Positions 34,179 to 42,695 of a DNA stretch of 64,000 nt are shown here, piece by piece. The DNA comes from Polaribacter sp. SA4-12. Lineage in GTDB: Bacteria > Bacteroidota > Bacteroidia > Flavobacteriales > Flavobacteriaceae. Where the stretch lies: positions 2,275,501 through 2,339,500 of the forward strand of contig NZ_CP019334.1 of NCBI RefSeq assembly GCF_002163675.1, read 5' to 3'. The notes beneath the pieces are model-generated. The model did not search any database, had not been told where the DNA came from, and saw only the letters and a program-made list of their open reading frames with translations. The stretch's first letter is position 1. Each line of letters begins with the position of its first letter. The translations under genes and the position numbers were made by a program.

Positions 34179-34757
34179 ATGAAAACACTAAAAAAGATTA
34201 CACTAGTAGCATTAATGTTAGGAACATTAATGGGTTACGCAAACGAAGACAAAAACACTACTGACAAGAAAGCAAAAAGAACAGTTAAAGTAGAGTTTAA
34301 GAATGTTAAGAAAGGGCAATCTTTAACAATTAAAGATAATCAAGGAACAGCATTCTATAGTAATGAAATTAAAAACTCTGGAAATTATTCAAGAATATTT
34401 AATTTTTCTGCTTTAGAAGACGGAATTTATTCAGCTGAATTAAACAAAGACTTTGAAATTCATATTAAAGAGTTTTATGTTAAAAATGGTTTAGTTACCT
34501 TCTTAAATAACAATAATGAAAAAGTATTTAAGCCTGTAATTAGAGCTAAAGAGAATTTGATTTATGTTTCTAAACTAGCATTTAAACAAGAGTCTGTAAA
34601 AATTATTATACACTATAATGATGAAGTTGTTCTTTCTGAAACTTTAGTAGGTAAAGAGTTACAAAGAGCTTACAAACTATCTAAAAATAAAACTGGTAAA
34701 TATAAAATTGTTGTGATTTCTGATAATAGAAGTTATATAAAGGAGTTTACTCTATAA
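34179..34757 (+). CDS. Secreted beta-rich protein, tandem paralogue 2
   Basis: The 192-residue protein is nearly identical to paralogue 1 in the first ~110 residues (for example VKVEFKNVKKGQSLTIK, FSALEDGIYSAELNKDFEI) and more diverged toward the end (KIVVISDNRSYIKEFTL). It has the same signal peptide. The duplication unit covers promoter, gene, the small 3' hairpin and the terminator. Conservation of frame and leader in both argues for function; the divergent C-terminus suggests different partners. Confidence 0.7.
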   Translation: MKTLKKITLVALMLGTLMGYANEDKNTTDKKAKRTVKVEFKNVKKGQSLTIKDNQGTAFYSNEIKNSGNYSRIFNFSALEDGIYSAELNKDFEIHIKEFYVKNGLVTFLNNNNEKVFKPVIRAKENLIYVSKLAFKQESVKIIIHYNDEVVLSETLVGKELQRAYKLSKNKTGKYKIVVISDNRSYIKEFTL

Positions 34758-34798
34758 AAATTTAGTTAATTGTTTTATTAAGCTTATGGCTTAATAGT

Positions 34799-34827
34799 AA
34801 AAGCGAGTCCTTTTGGACTCGCTTTTT
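34799..34827 (+). terminator. Terminator of secreted paralogue 2
   Basis: The stem AAAAGCGAGTCC/GGACTCGCTTTT with loop TTTT is followed by T. The upstream hairpin TATTAAGC/GCTTAATA is perfect here. Confidence 0.9.
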
Positions 34828-34841
34828 ATGTATACTTTTTT

Positions 34842-35615
34842 CTAAAAATTAGGTTTTCTTTTTCCTAAGAAAGCAGTTGTACCTTCTTTAAAATCTTCTG
34901 TTCCAAAACATTCTCCAAACTCTTCAATTTCAACATCAAAACCATCTATACCATCTTCAAAACTTGCATTAATTGCTCTTATAGCCGCACTAATAGCTAC
35001 CGATGAGTTTCTTATAATTTTACTTGCAATTTTTTCTACCAATGGCAATAATTCTTCTTGTGTAGTTACATGATTAACCAAACCACACCCTTTGGCTTCT
35101 TCTGCAGATATCATACCTGCTGTCATAATCATTTCCATTGCTTTTCCTTTACCTACTAATTGAGGCAAACGCTGTGTACCTCCATAACCTGGAATAACTC
35201 CTAAAGAAACTTCTGGCAACCCCATTTTTGCATTATCAGATGCAACTCTAAAATGACAAGACATCGCTAATTCTAAACCACCACCTAAAGCAAAACCATT
35301 TACTGCTGCAATAACAGGTGTAGATAAATTTTCTATATAATCAAATAACATTTCTTGTCCTTCTCTTGCCAAATCTCCTCCTTCTTCAACAGAAAAATGA
35401 GCAAATTCAGAAATATCTGCTCCAGCAACAAAAGCTTTTTCACCACTTCCTGTTAGGATAATTACTCTAATATCATCATCATCTTCTAACGCTTCAAAAG
35501 CAACATTTAACTCATTAATAGTTGCGCTATTAAGTGCGTTTAATTTTTTTGGTCTGTTGATAGTTACTTGAGCTAAACTATCCTTTTTCTCAATTAAAAT
35601 ATTTTCGAAATTCAT
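34842..35615 (-). CDS. Enoyl-CoA hydratase/isomerase (crotonase) family protein
   Basis: The 257-residue protein has both crotonase oxyanion segments (FVAGADISEF and GFALGGGLELAMSCHFRVA) and both catalytic Glu positions of true hydratases (GGGLELA and GLPEVSLGVIPGYGGTQRL). It should hydrate 2-enoyl-CoA in fatty-acid or amino-acid degradation. Length is typical. It lies 48 bp downstream of the histidine kinase gene on the same strand and may be co-transcribed without sharing a pathway. Confidence 0.93.
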   Translation of the reverse strand: MNFENILIEKKDSLAQVTINRPKKLNALNSATINELNVAFEALEDDDDIRVIILTGSGEKAFVAGADISEFAHFSVEEGGDLAREGQEMLFDYIENLSTPVIAAVNGFALGGGLELAMSCHFRVASDNAKMGLPEVSLGVIPGYGGTQRLPQLVGKGKAMEMIMTAGMISAEEAKGCGLVNHVTTQEELLPLVEKIASKIIRNSSVAISAAIRAINASFEDGIDGFDVEIEEFGECFGTEDFKEGTTAFLGKRKPNF

Positions 35616-35663
35616 TATTTATGGATTTAATTACCTCTCAATTTCTTTTAAGGTAATATTATA

Positions 35664-37121
35664 TTATTTCTTTGGTAAAGTCACTGTAAAAATAGTTCCT
35701 ACTCCTTCTTTAGAAGTAAAAGAAATAGAACCATCATAAGCTTCAATTATATTTTTTATCATTGCTAAACCTAATCCCATTCCACTAGTTTTGGTGGTGA
35801 ACTTTGGTTCAAAAATTAAATCTTTCACATCTTCAGCAATTCCTTTTCCATTATCAGAAACTATAATTTTTAAATTATTATCTTCTGTTAAAACTTTAAC
35901 TTCAATTAAAGGATTCTCTTCTTTATCTGTTGCTTGAATCGCATTTTTAACTAAATTAGTTACAATTCTAATCAACTGTGTTTTATCTAAATTAGCATGT
36001 AATTCAGTTTCTTCAGGGTAATACTTTATGTATGATTCATTAAAAATATCTAATGCAAACTTTACAACACTAATAATTTCTATTTGCTCCTTTTTTTGAG
36101 TTGGCATTTTAGCAAAATCAGAAAAAGCAGAGGCTATAGAGCTCATTACATCTATTTGCTGAATTAATGTTTGACTAAATTCTTTTAATTTCTCTTTTGC
36201 TTTTTCATCTAAAGGATCAAACCTACGCTCAAAACTCTGAACAGTTAGTCTCATTGGAGTTAGTGGGTTTTTAATTTCATGAGCCACTTGTTTTGCCATT
36301 TCTCTCCACGCTTGTTCTCGTTCGCTTCTAGCTAATTTAGCAGCACTTTCTCCCAGTTCATCAATCATGTTATTATACGCTTCCACTAAAATACCAATCT
36401 CTGAACTTGCTTTATTTAATATAATTTTTTCATTTCTTTTATTTAAACGGGTTTGCTCCATTTTATCAGAAATGGTTTTTATTGATCTCGTTATATAACT
36501 AGATAAAAAATACGCAAGAGCAATTGCGATTAAGAACATTAAAATATATACCAACCCCAACCTCTGCATAAATTCTTTCAATTCTTTTTCAATTTCAGAG
36601 TTGTCTTGAGTAAATTGTAATTCTAAAATTCCAATTCTTTTAAACTTTGGATCATGAATAAAAGAAAATGATGATTGATAGCCAATTCCTTTTTCTTCTC
36701 TTGTTTTAAATATTTTATGATTAGAATTTTGAGCCAATTCATTAAGAATATTTTCTGGAATTGGTTTATTATCAATCTTTTCAAATGCACTTGCAATTGA
36801 AGATTTTAGTAAATCACCTTGTAAATCATACATAGAAATATTCATCTTATTAATAGATGATATTTCAAAAATTCGCTCTTGAAATATTTTTGGTAAATTT
36901 TGAGTATTTACAGAATATGTAGTCTTGTTTTTTAATTCTAACTCAATGGTTTGTTTTGTAGTTGCTTCTTTACGCTCAAAACGTTGAATATTATAATCTT
37001 TTGTTTGTTCATCATATTGATAAACAGTTACTACCAAAATTAATATTGATGCTAATAACACCAACAGAATCATTGATAAAAATATACGTATTCTTAAAGA
37101 AATCTTTTTAAAGTTACTCAA
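35664..37121 (-). CDS. NtrY-like HAMP sensor histidine kinase
   Basis: The 485-residue kinase has two transmembrane helices (about 14-34 and 185-205), a periplasmic domain between them, a HAMP linker (YITRSIKTISDKMEQ), the HisKA phospho-site MAKQVAHEIKNPLTPMRLTV and HATPase motifs (LVKNAIQATDKEENP, VSDNGKGIAED, GMGLGLAMIKNIIEAYDG). The HEIKNPLTP box is typical of NtrY-type kinases that pair with NtrX regulators. No response regulator is adjacent, so it is an orphan here. It starts 2 nt after the stop of the lipoprotein gene. Confidence 0.92.
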   Translation of the reverse strand: MSNFKKISLRIRIFLSMILLVLLASILILVVTVYQYDEQTKDYNIQRFERKEATTKQTIELELKNKTTYSVNTQNLPKIFQERIFEISSINKMNISMYDLQGDLLKSSIASAFEKIDNKPIPENILNELAQNSNHKIFKTREEKGIGYQSSFSFIHDPKFKRIGILELQFTQDNSEIEKELKEFMQRLGLVYILMFLIAIALAYFLSSYITRSIKTISDKMEQTRLNKRNEKIILNKASSEIGILVEAYNNMIDELGESAAKLARSEREQAWREMAKQVAHEIKNPLTPMRLTVQSFERRFDPLDEKAKEKLKEFSQTLIQQIDVMSSIASAFSDFAKMPTQKKEQIEIISVVKFALDIFNESYIKYYPEETELHANLDKTQLIRIVTNLVKNAIQATDKEENPLIEVKVLTEDNNLKIIVSDNGKGIAEDVKDLIFEPKFTTKTSGMGLGLAMIKNIIEAYDGSISFTSKEGVGTIFTVTLPKK

Positions 37122-37123
37122 AT

Positions 37124-37588
37124 TTAGTCAATTTTTATTCTTTTAGTTTTCATTGTTAGTAAGTCATCAAAATCGCCATCTTCATCCCAATCATACTTAC
37201 TTTTCCCTACAAACCCATCTTCAGTTTTTGTTATAAAATAACTCACTTTTAAATCTCTACCTCCATAATGAAAAGCTACAGTTAAAGAATCATTTACCAC
37301 ATTCCACTTTCCTACAGAATTAGAGACATGATCTCCTTTTCTGTTTTTAAACCAAGCAGAAAAAGTACCATCTTTGTTATATTTAGATTGTGCAACTAAC
37401 TCTGGATTATTATCAAATGTATCTTCATACACCTGCAAAGAATCGGTTTTATTTACAGTGAACATTTCTATTTTTAAATAGGTAGTTTCCCAACTATCAA
37501 CCATAAATTCTTTCGTAGAAAGTTCTGGTTCACAACTCGCAAAAAGTATTCCAAAAAGAGTAATAAAAAATAAATTCTTTGTTTTCAT
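37124..37588 (-). CDS. Small lipoprotein of unknown function
   Basis: The 154-residue protein has a lipoprotein signal (MKTKNLFFITLFGILFASCE; Cys at 19) and a mature beta-rich part of lipocalin-like or DUF4923-like appearance (WETTYLKIEM, DGTFSAWFKNRKGDHVSN, VGKWNVVNDSLTVAFHYG). It is directly upstream of the NtrY-like kinase with a 2-nt gap, so a periplasmic sensing or inhibitor role for that kinase is possible. This is inference only. Confidence 0.7.
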   Translation of the reverse strand: MKTKNLFFITLFGILFASCEPELSTKEFMVDSWETTYLKIEMFTVNKTDSLQVYEDTFDNNPELVAQSKYNKDGTFSAWFKNRKGDHVSNSVGKWNVVNDSLTVAFHYGGRDLKVSYFITKTEDGFVGKSKYDWDEDGDFDDLLTMKTKRIKID

Positions 37589-37637
37589 TTTTAAATTAAG
37601 TTTATTCTAAAATATGCATGTCTTTAACACCTCTAAT

Positions 37638-38747
37638 TTACAACTTATTTATCTCGTTTTTAGCAGTATCAAAGTCTATAGGAGTATTAATATTTCTGAT
37701 AAAATCATCATCAATTTCAACAATTTCTACATCAGAATTAATTAATACTTTTCTAGGACAAGAATATCCTTGTGCTAAATATTGTAATAAAATAGGATAC
37801 GCTTTTGGCTCATAAATAGTAATTAAAGGCTCTGGAAACTCATTTCCCTTTCCTTTAATTGCAGTTGCAATTTTACTTGGATTTCTATGTTTTAATAATT
37901 GCTGAACTACTTCATCATTTATAAAAGGAACATCCGTGGCTAAGACAAACCAAGCAGCATTTGGGTCTTTTTGAAAAGCAGAACATATTCCTCCAAAAGG
38001 GCCTAAATTCAAAAATTTATCATGAATTTCATATTCGTTTTCTGATGAATTTTGAACTGAATAAAAGGTTTCTAAATTATTGTTTTCTAACAATTCTTTT
38101 GCAACTTCCTTTTGAGGTTTTCCAAAATAATCTAATTCAGATTTATCTTGCCCCATTCTTGTGCTCTTGCCACCAACTAAAACCAACCCTTTTACTGGCG
38201 CAATTTTTTCTTGAATAAGATTATGAATGTGATTTGAAATTTTATCAACCTCATCAATTGTATAGCATGTAATATTTTTTATCTGTGCATATTTCTCCTC
38301 TAAGAACGAAAAATACTCCGTCTCTTTTTTCAACCTTACAACAAACTGAATGCTATCTAACTGCTCTAATCTTTTTAAAACGGAAGCTTCTTTTGCTTCA
38401 TCTAAAATTAAAATTTGTTTTGCTCCTTGATAATGATTACCATTGATAAAAACATAATCATATTGTGCAAATTGTAAACGTTGTTCAAACTTATTTACGT
38501 TTCCATAAGTTGTAATTTGCAAGTTTCCTTGATGATGAAAAGTAAATTCTGATAACTTATTTTCAGCAACATCTTTTGCGTGAGAAGCATCAAAATATGC
38601 CAATTTATAGTTTGATAATCTCTCAGAAATTTTATGGACTAAATCTGAAATAATACCACAATTTGTTCCTAGAAATGCTATTTCATTAGGAGCAAAAGTA
38701 TCATTATCTCTTCTTTCTAAATTTGTATGTTTTTTATGTTTTTTCAT
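37638..38747 (-). CDS. MobA-like molybdenum cofactor guanylyltransferase with degenerate N-terminal domain
   Basis: The 369-residue protein has a C-terminal nucleotidyltransferase (about 188-365) with the MobA signature VKGLVLVGGKSTRMGQDKSE, LNLGPFGGICSA and LATDVPFIN, which fits GTP:molybdopterin guanylyltransferase. Residues 1-180 look like a MobB-type P-loop domain that has lost its GKT (AFLGTNCGIISDLVHKI). It is followed by no other gene in the operon, but the moaC, moeA and moaA genes are upstream on the same strand. MobA activity is likely; the role of the N-terminal part is unknown. Confidence 0.8.
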   Translation of the reverse strand: MKKHKKHTNLERRDNDTFAPNEIAFLGTNCGIISDLVHKISERLSNYKLAYFDASHAKDVAENKLSEFTFHHQGNLQITTYGNVNKFEQRLQFAQYDYVFINGNHYQGAKQILILDEAKEASVLKRLEQLDSIQFVVRLKKETEYFSFLEEKYAQIKNITCYTIDEVDKISNHIHNLIQEKIAPVKGLVLVGGKSTRMGQDKSELDYFGKPQKEVAKELLENNNLETFYSVQNSSENEYEIHDKFLNLGPFGGICSAFQKDPNAAWFVLATDVPFINDEVVQQLLKHRNPSKIATAIKGKGNEFPEPLITIYEPKAYPILLQYLAQGYSCPRKVLINSDVEIVEIDDDFIRNINTPIDFDTAKNEINKL

Positions 38748-38783
38748 CTTATGTAGAACTTTTTTTAAATCCTCTTTGTCCGT

Positions 38784-38835
38784 TCGAGCGCAGTCGAGAA
38801 CTATTCATTACCTCTCGACTGCGCTCGAGGTGACA
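38784..38835. repeat. Palindromic dispersed repeat (TCGAGCGCAGTCGAGA)
   Basis: TCGAGCGCAGTCGAGA (38784-38799) and TCTCGACTGCGCTCGA (38813-38828) form a perfect 16-bp inverted repeat around a 13-nt loop, followed by GGTGACA. Its GC content is far above the surroundings. A diverged half copy is at 42072. It sits between the mobA-like gene and moaC. Confidence 0.85.
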
Positions 38836-38836
38836 T

Positions 38837-39310
38837 TTAATTATTAATATCCGATTTCCCTCCAGTTTTAACTAGCAATTTTACTTCTTTAATTATCATC
38901 TCCTGACTGATACTTTTACACATATCATAAATAGTTAAACAAGTAATATTTGCACCCGTTAAAGCTTCCATTTCTACACCAGTTTTTCCTGTAATCGTAA
39001 CTTCACAAAAAACTTCTATATTTTCAGAATCTATAATATTGATATCAATATCAACTCCATTAATCAATAATGGATGACACATTGGTATCAATTCTGATGT
39101 TTTTTTAACACCTTGAATTCCTGCAATAATTGCCGTTTGAAAAACAGGTCCCTTTTTAGTGATTAACTCATCATTTGTAAAATGAACAATTACTTCTTTC
39201 CCTAAAAACATTGTTGCTTTTGCAATTGCTGTTCTTTTGGTAATTTTCTTATCAGAAACATTTACCATTTTAGGATTTCCTTTTTTGTTTAAATGACTGA
39301 ATTCACTCAT
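38837..39310 (-). CDS. moaC: Cyclic pyranopterin monophosphate synthase
   Basis: MoaC turns the MoaA product into cyclic pyranopterin monophosphate, the first committed step of molybdenum cofactor synthesis. The 157-residue protein has MVNVSDKKITKRTAIAKA at the start, the conserved IPMCHPLLINGVDI and the TGVEMEALTGA segment with DMCKS. Length and motifs match the family. Its ATG overlaps the moeA stop by 1 nt (TAATG), so they are coupled. Confidence 0.96.
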   Translation of the reverse strand: MSEFSHLNKKGNPKMVNVSDKKITKRTAIAKATMFLGKEVIVHFTNDELITKKGPVFQTAIIAGIQGVKKTSELIPMCHPLLINGVDIDINIIDSENIEVFCEVTITGKTGVEMEALTGANITCLTIYDMCKSISQEMIIKEVKLLVKTGGKSDINN

Positions 39311-40554
39311 TATCTATATCTTATTATAGGAAAAATATCTCCTTTTTTAAACGTGGTTATATCATCTGGTAATTGAATAAAAGCATCTGTTTTTACCAAA
39401 CTCCCTAAATCTCCAGATCCATTTCCTGTAATTGGAGTTGCAATTAAATGTCCAAATCTAGAATTTAATTTCACTTGTAAAAAGTACGTTAAACTCGGTT
39501 TAAAAGTAACATCTGCTGATAAAATTGCAGTTTCTTTTTCAACTTCTAATCCTACTGATTTGTAATACCAAGGATAAAAATACGCTAAACAATTTACAAA
39601 TGTAGAAATCGGATTCCCAGGAAATCCGAACACAATTGTTTTCTTGCAATTATTATCTTTTTCATTCGGATAAACATTCTGTTCACTAATACTTAAAGAA
39701 GCTGCGCTTCCGAACCAGAAAGGTTTCCCTGGTCTTTGAGTAATTTTATGAAACAGTTTTTCTACACTTAATTCATCAAAAACTTCTGGTAAAAAATCGA
39801 ACTTACCTTTACTAACTGCTCCACTAAAAAGCAATACATCATATTCTTGTAAAAAGCTTTTAATTTTAGATTTTAAAATAGGTTTATCATCTGTTATATG
39901 TGCTGTTTCTGAAGGAATATTTAATTTCTCTAACAAAGAAACTAAGGTAAAAACATTGCTTCTTCTTATTTGATGTTCTAGCGGAATTTCATTTACACCA
40001 ACCAATTCATCACCTGTAGAAACAATCATTACTTTTGGTTGTTTTGCTACTTTTACAAACGATTTACCAACAGTTGCTAGAACTCCTATTTCTGCTGCTG
40101 ATATTTTGGTGTTTTGCTTGATTAATAAATCGCCAACTTTACCGTCTTTTCCTTTATTATGGATGTTTTGCCCATCATTTAATGAATCTACATTAATCGT
40201 TGCTACTCTATTTTCGATAGTTACATCTTCGTATCTAATAACAGTGTTTGCATTGTTTGGTAAAACCGCGCCTGTCATCACTTCAATACAATTTTCAGCG
40301 TTATTTAAAGTGATTTGTTTACTTCCCGCAGCTTGAATACCTTCAATTTCAAAGCTTCTTTGTCCGTTTTTGAATGAAGTATAATCAATTGTAATTCCAT
40401 CCATAGAAACTCTATTGAATGGAGGAAAATCTCTATCTGCGAGAATATCTTCTTTTAAAATTCTACCAACTGATTTTATAAACGGAATTTCTTCAACTCC
40501 AGAACCTTGAGTTGAATTTAAAACAGTTTCTAAAGCTTTTTCTACTGAAATCAT
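39310..40554 (-). CDS. moeA: Molybdopterin molybdenumtransferase
   Basis: MoeA inserts molybdate into adenylylated molybdopterin. The 414-residue protein has the N-terminal DRDFPPFNRVSMDG, the MTGAVLPNNANTVIRYEDV segment, the MPT-binding VMIVSTGDELV and SGAVSKGKFDF motifs, and FGFPGNPISTFVNC. It is the third gene of the moaA-moeA-moaC run. The length is typical. Confidence 0.95.
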   Translation of the reverse strand: MISVEKALETVLNSTQGSGVEEIPFIKSVGRILKEDILADRDFPPFNRVSMDGITIDYTSFKNGQRSFEIEGIQAAGSKQITLNNAENCIEVMTGAVLPNNANTVIRYEDVTIENRVATINVDSLNDGQNIHNKGKDGKVGDLLIKQNTKISAAEIGVLATVGKSFVKVAKQPKVMIVSTGDELVGVNEIPLEHQIRRSNVFTLVSLLEKLNIPSETAHITDDKPILKSKIKSFLQEYDVLLFSGAVSKGKFDFLPEVFDELSVEKLFHKITQRPGKPFWFGSAASLSISEQNVYPNEKDNNCKKTIVFGFPGNPISTFVNCLAYFYPWYYKSVGLEVEKETAILSADVTFKPSLTYFLQVKLNSRFGHLIATPITGNGSGDLGSLVKTDAFIQLPDDITTFKKGDIFPIIRYR

Positions 40555-40581
40555 TTGTTAAAAACGTTTAAGTGTTTATTT

Positions 40582-40622
40582 GTGTAATTGTTCAAGTGTT
40601 TTACACAATTAAACAATTACAC
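40582..40622. repeat. Inverted repeat between moaA and moeA
   Basis: GTGTAATTGTT (40582-40592) and AACAATTACAC (40612-40622) are exact inverse complements. The loop contains a second, partial pair. A dispersed element or an mRNA processing hairpin inside the operon is possible. Confidence 0.5.
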
Positions 40623-40635
40623 GATTAAACTTTTA

Positions 40636-41628
40636 CTATCCTCCAATTGTACTCATACTTTCAGAAGCGCCACCATCTTTTCTATTTGCTTCTGCTATAA
40701 AACCATTTTCTGGCTTCTCTTTTACTAAACCTAAAAAGAGTTCTTTTAAATCGTCATTAGAAGCTCCTTTTCGTATAAAATCTCGAAGATTAAAAACACC
40801 ATCATCAAACAAACAATTTTTAAAAGTTCCTGTACTCGTAATTCTAATTCTATTACAATCTCCACAAATAGTTCTTGTAAAAGCTGGAATAATACCAACA
40901 GAACCTAAATGATTATCAATTGCATAATTTCTTGATGTAGATGATTTTCCTGAGTAAACCTCAGTAACATCAAACTCAGTTTTTATCTCGTTTAAAATCT
41001 TTTTAAAAGTCCAATTCTCTTGCATATCGCGTTGCCCTTTTCCATTAAAAGGCATTTCTTCAATAAAGCGTACTGCAACATTTTTATCTTTTGTCAGTCT
41101 TACAAAATCGACTATTTCATCAGTATTAAAACCAGATTGTACAACTACATTCAGTTTTAAATTTAAACTACTTTTTTCTAGGATTTCAAATGTTTTATAA
41201 ACTTCCGGAAAAACGTCTCTTCTAGTAATTTTCGCAAACTTTTCTCTATGTAAACTATCTATACTTAGGTTGATTTTTTTAACTTTTTCTAATTTTTCAA
41301 TTTTAGAAATATGATGAGAAATTAAAGCGCCATTTGTTGTTATATTAATTTCATCTAACAAATCATTATAAGACAACATTTCTAAAAAACCAACAAAATC
41401 TTTACGAACAAAAGGTTCTCCGCCTGTTAAACGTACTTTATTTACCCCCAATTCTGTTAACACACGAATTAAACGATACATTTCTTTAAAAGAAAGTAAC
41501 TCTTGTCTTGGAACAATATCAATTCCTTTAGCAGGCATACAATATTGGCAACGCAAATTACAGCGATCTGTAACTGCCAATCGCACATATTCCATTTGTC
41601 TTCCAAAATTGTCTACTAATTTACTCAT
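40636..41628 (-). CDS. moaA: GTP 3',8-cyclase (radical SAM)
   Basis: MoaA converts GTP to 3',8-cyclo-GTP at the start of molybdenum cofactor synthesis. The 330-residue protein has the radical-SAM cluster motif TDRCNLRCQYCMP, the LTGGEPFVRKDF motif, the C-terminal second cluster (CGDCNRIRITSTGTFKNCLF) and the conserved C-terminal Gly-Gly (MSTIGG). Its start codon directly abuts the stop of the YeeE-like gene, so translation is coupled. Confidence 0.97.
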   Translation of the reverse strand: MSKLVDNFGRQMEYVRLAVTDRCNLRCQYCMPAKGIDIVPRQELLSFKEMYRLIRVLTELGVNKVRLTGGEPFVRKDFVGFLEMLSYNDLLDEINITTNGALISHHISKIEKLEKVKKINLSIDSLHREKFAKITRRDVFPEVYKTFEILEKSSLNLKLNVVVQSGFNTDEIVDFVRLTKDKNVAVRFIEEMPFNGKGQRDMQENWTFKKILNEIKTEFDVTEVYSGKSSTSRNYAIDNHLGSVGIIPAFTRTICGDCNRIRITSTGTFKNCLFDDGVFNLRDFIRKGASNDDLKELFLGLVKEKPENGFIAEANRKDGGASESMSTIGG

Positions 41629-42042
41629 CTAGTTTGGTAATTTTTTACTCACTAATCCATAAATGAAAGCTCCTAAAACTGCTCCTAAAAGTACAATTAA
41701 AATTGGTAAAAAACCTTGACCAATAAGTACATATAATGGACCTGGACAAGCACCCGATAAAGCCCAACCTAAACCAAAAATGGTTCCTCCAAGAATTGTT
41801 TTTATATATCCTTTTTCCTTTTCTTGTACAATAACTTGATTTCCTAAATAATCTTTAATTACTCCTTTTTTAAAGAGTTGCATTAATACAATTCCGATAA
41901 CAACTGCGCTACCAATTACACCATACATATGAAAAGATTGAAACTTAAACATTTCGTAAATTCTGTACCAAGAAACTACTTCTGTTTTACTTAAAATGAT
42001 TCCGAATAAAACTCCTATTATTAAAAATTTAATATTTTTCAT
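41629..42042 (-). CDS. YeeE/YedE-family sulfur transporter, second half (DUF6691 type)
   Basis: The 137-residue membrane protein has about four hydrophobic helices and the family signature GWALSGACPGPLYVLIGQG with its conserved Cys. In Bacteroidota YeeE/YedE proteins are often split into two genes; this and the gene at 42137 form such a pair and together should move thiosulfate or a related sulfur compound across the inner membrane. It abuts moaA, placing sulfur supply in the molybdenum-cofactor operon. Sulfur is needed for the dithiolene, which makes the link sensible but is inference. Confidence 0.85.
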   Translation of the reverse strand: MKNIKFLIIGVLFGIILSKTEVVSWYRIYEMFKFQSFHMYGVIGSAVVIGIVLMQLFKKGVIKDYLGNQVIVQEKEKGYIKTILGGTIFGLGWALSGACPGPLYVLIGQGFLPILIVLLGAVLGAFIYGLVSKKLPN

Positions 42043-42071
42043 TTAAACATATTTTCAAATTTACTATTAAC

Positions 42072-42094
42072 TTCTCGACTGCGTTCGAAATGAC
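42072..42094. repeat. Half copy of the TCGAGCGCAGTCGAGA repeat
   Basis: CTTCTCGACTGCGTTCGAAATGACA corresponds to the right arm and tail of the element at 38784-38835 (TCTCGACTGCGCTCGAGGTGACA), with two or three changes. No second arm is seen, so no hairpin forms. It lies between the two YeeE genes. Confidence 0.7.
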
Positions 42095-42136
42095 ATAATA
42101 AACAATTATCTATTTTTACTTAATGCCAACTATTGG

Positions 42137-42694
42137 CTAAAAAATTAAAGGGATTAAAAACCACGTCATTATTAAACCACCAATAAAAAACCCAATTGTT
42201 GCTAATAAAGAAGGGAATTGTAAACTACTTAAACCTGTAATTGCATGACCAGAAGTACAACCTCCTGCATAACGAGTTCCAAAACCAATTAAAACTCCAG
42301 CGCCAATTAAAATTAAAAATCCTTTTACAGTTAGTAAACTTTCTAAACTAAAAATTTCTTCTGGTAAATAAGAACTTCCTGCATTTGCAAAACCTAAATC
42401 GGCTAATTCTATAACTGTTTCTGGGTTTAAATCTATTGCTTGAGATTGCATTAAAAATTCTGAAGAAATAAAACCTCCAATAATAATTCCTGCTACAAAA
42501 AATAAGCTCCATTTTCTTTCTTTTAAATCTACTTTAAAATAATCAGAAATTTTCCCTGCTCCACCAATTGTACAAAAAGTTTCTAAACTTTTAGAAACTC
42601 CAAATGCTTGTCCAAAATAGAAGGTTAAAAATAGTACAAAAGCAATTAGTGGCCCACCAACATACCAAGGCCAAGGTTGTGTAATAAACTCCAT
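42137..42694 (-). CDS. YeeE/YedE-family sulfur transporter, first half
   Basis: The 185-residue inner-membrane protein has about five hydrophobic helices and the signature GTRYAGGCTSGHAITGLSSL with the conserved Cys that handles the sulfur substrate in YeeE. It is followed by the smaller YeeE half at 41629, separated by a half copy of a dispersed repeat. Its start is 1 nt after the waaA stop, so waaA and this gene may be co-transcribed. Confidence 0.88.
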   Translation of the reverse strand: MEFITQPWPWYVGGPLIAFVLFLTFYFGQAFGVSKSLETFCTIGGAGKISDYFKVDLKERKWSLFFVAGIIIGGFISSEFLMQSQAIDLNPETVIELADLGFANAGSSYLPEEIFSLESLLTVKGFLILIGAGVLIGFGTRYAGGCTSGHAITGLSSLQFPSLLATIGFFIGGLIMTWFLIPLIF

Positions 42695-42695
42695 T

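Noticed and set aside
40582..40622. A terminator between moaA and moeA
   Set aside because: The inverted repeat has no T tract on the minus strand and the genes are in one pathway, so an operon-internal repeat is more likely.
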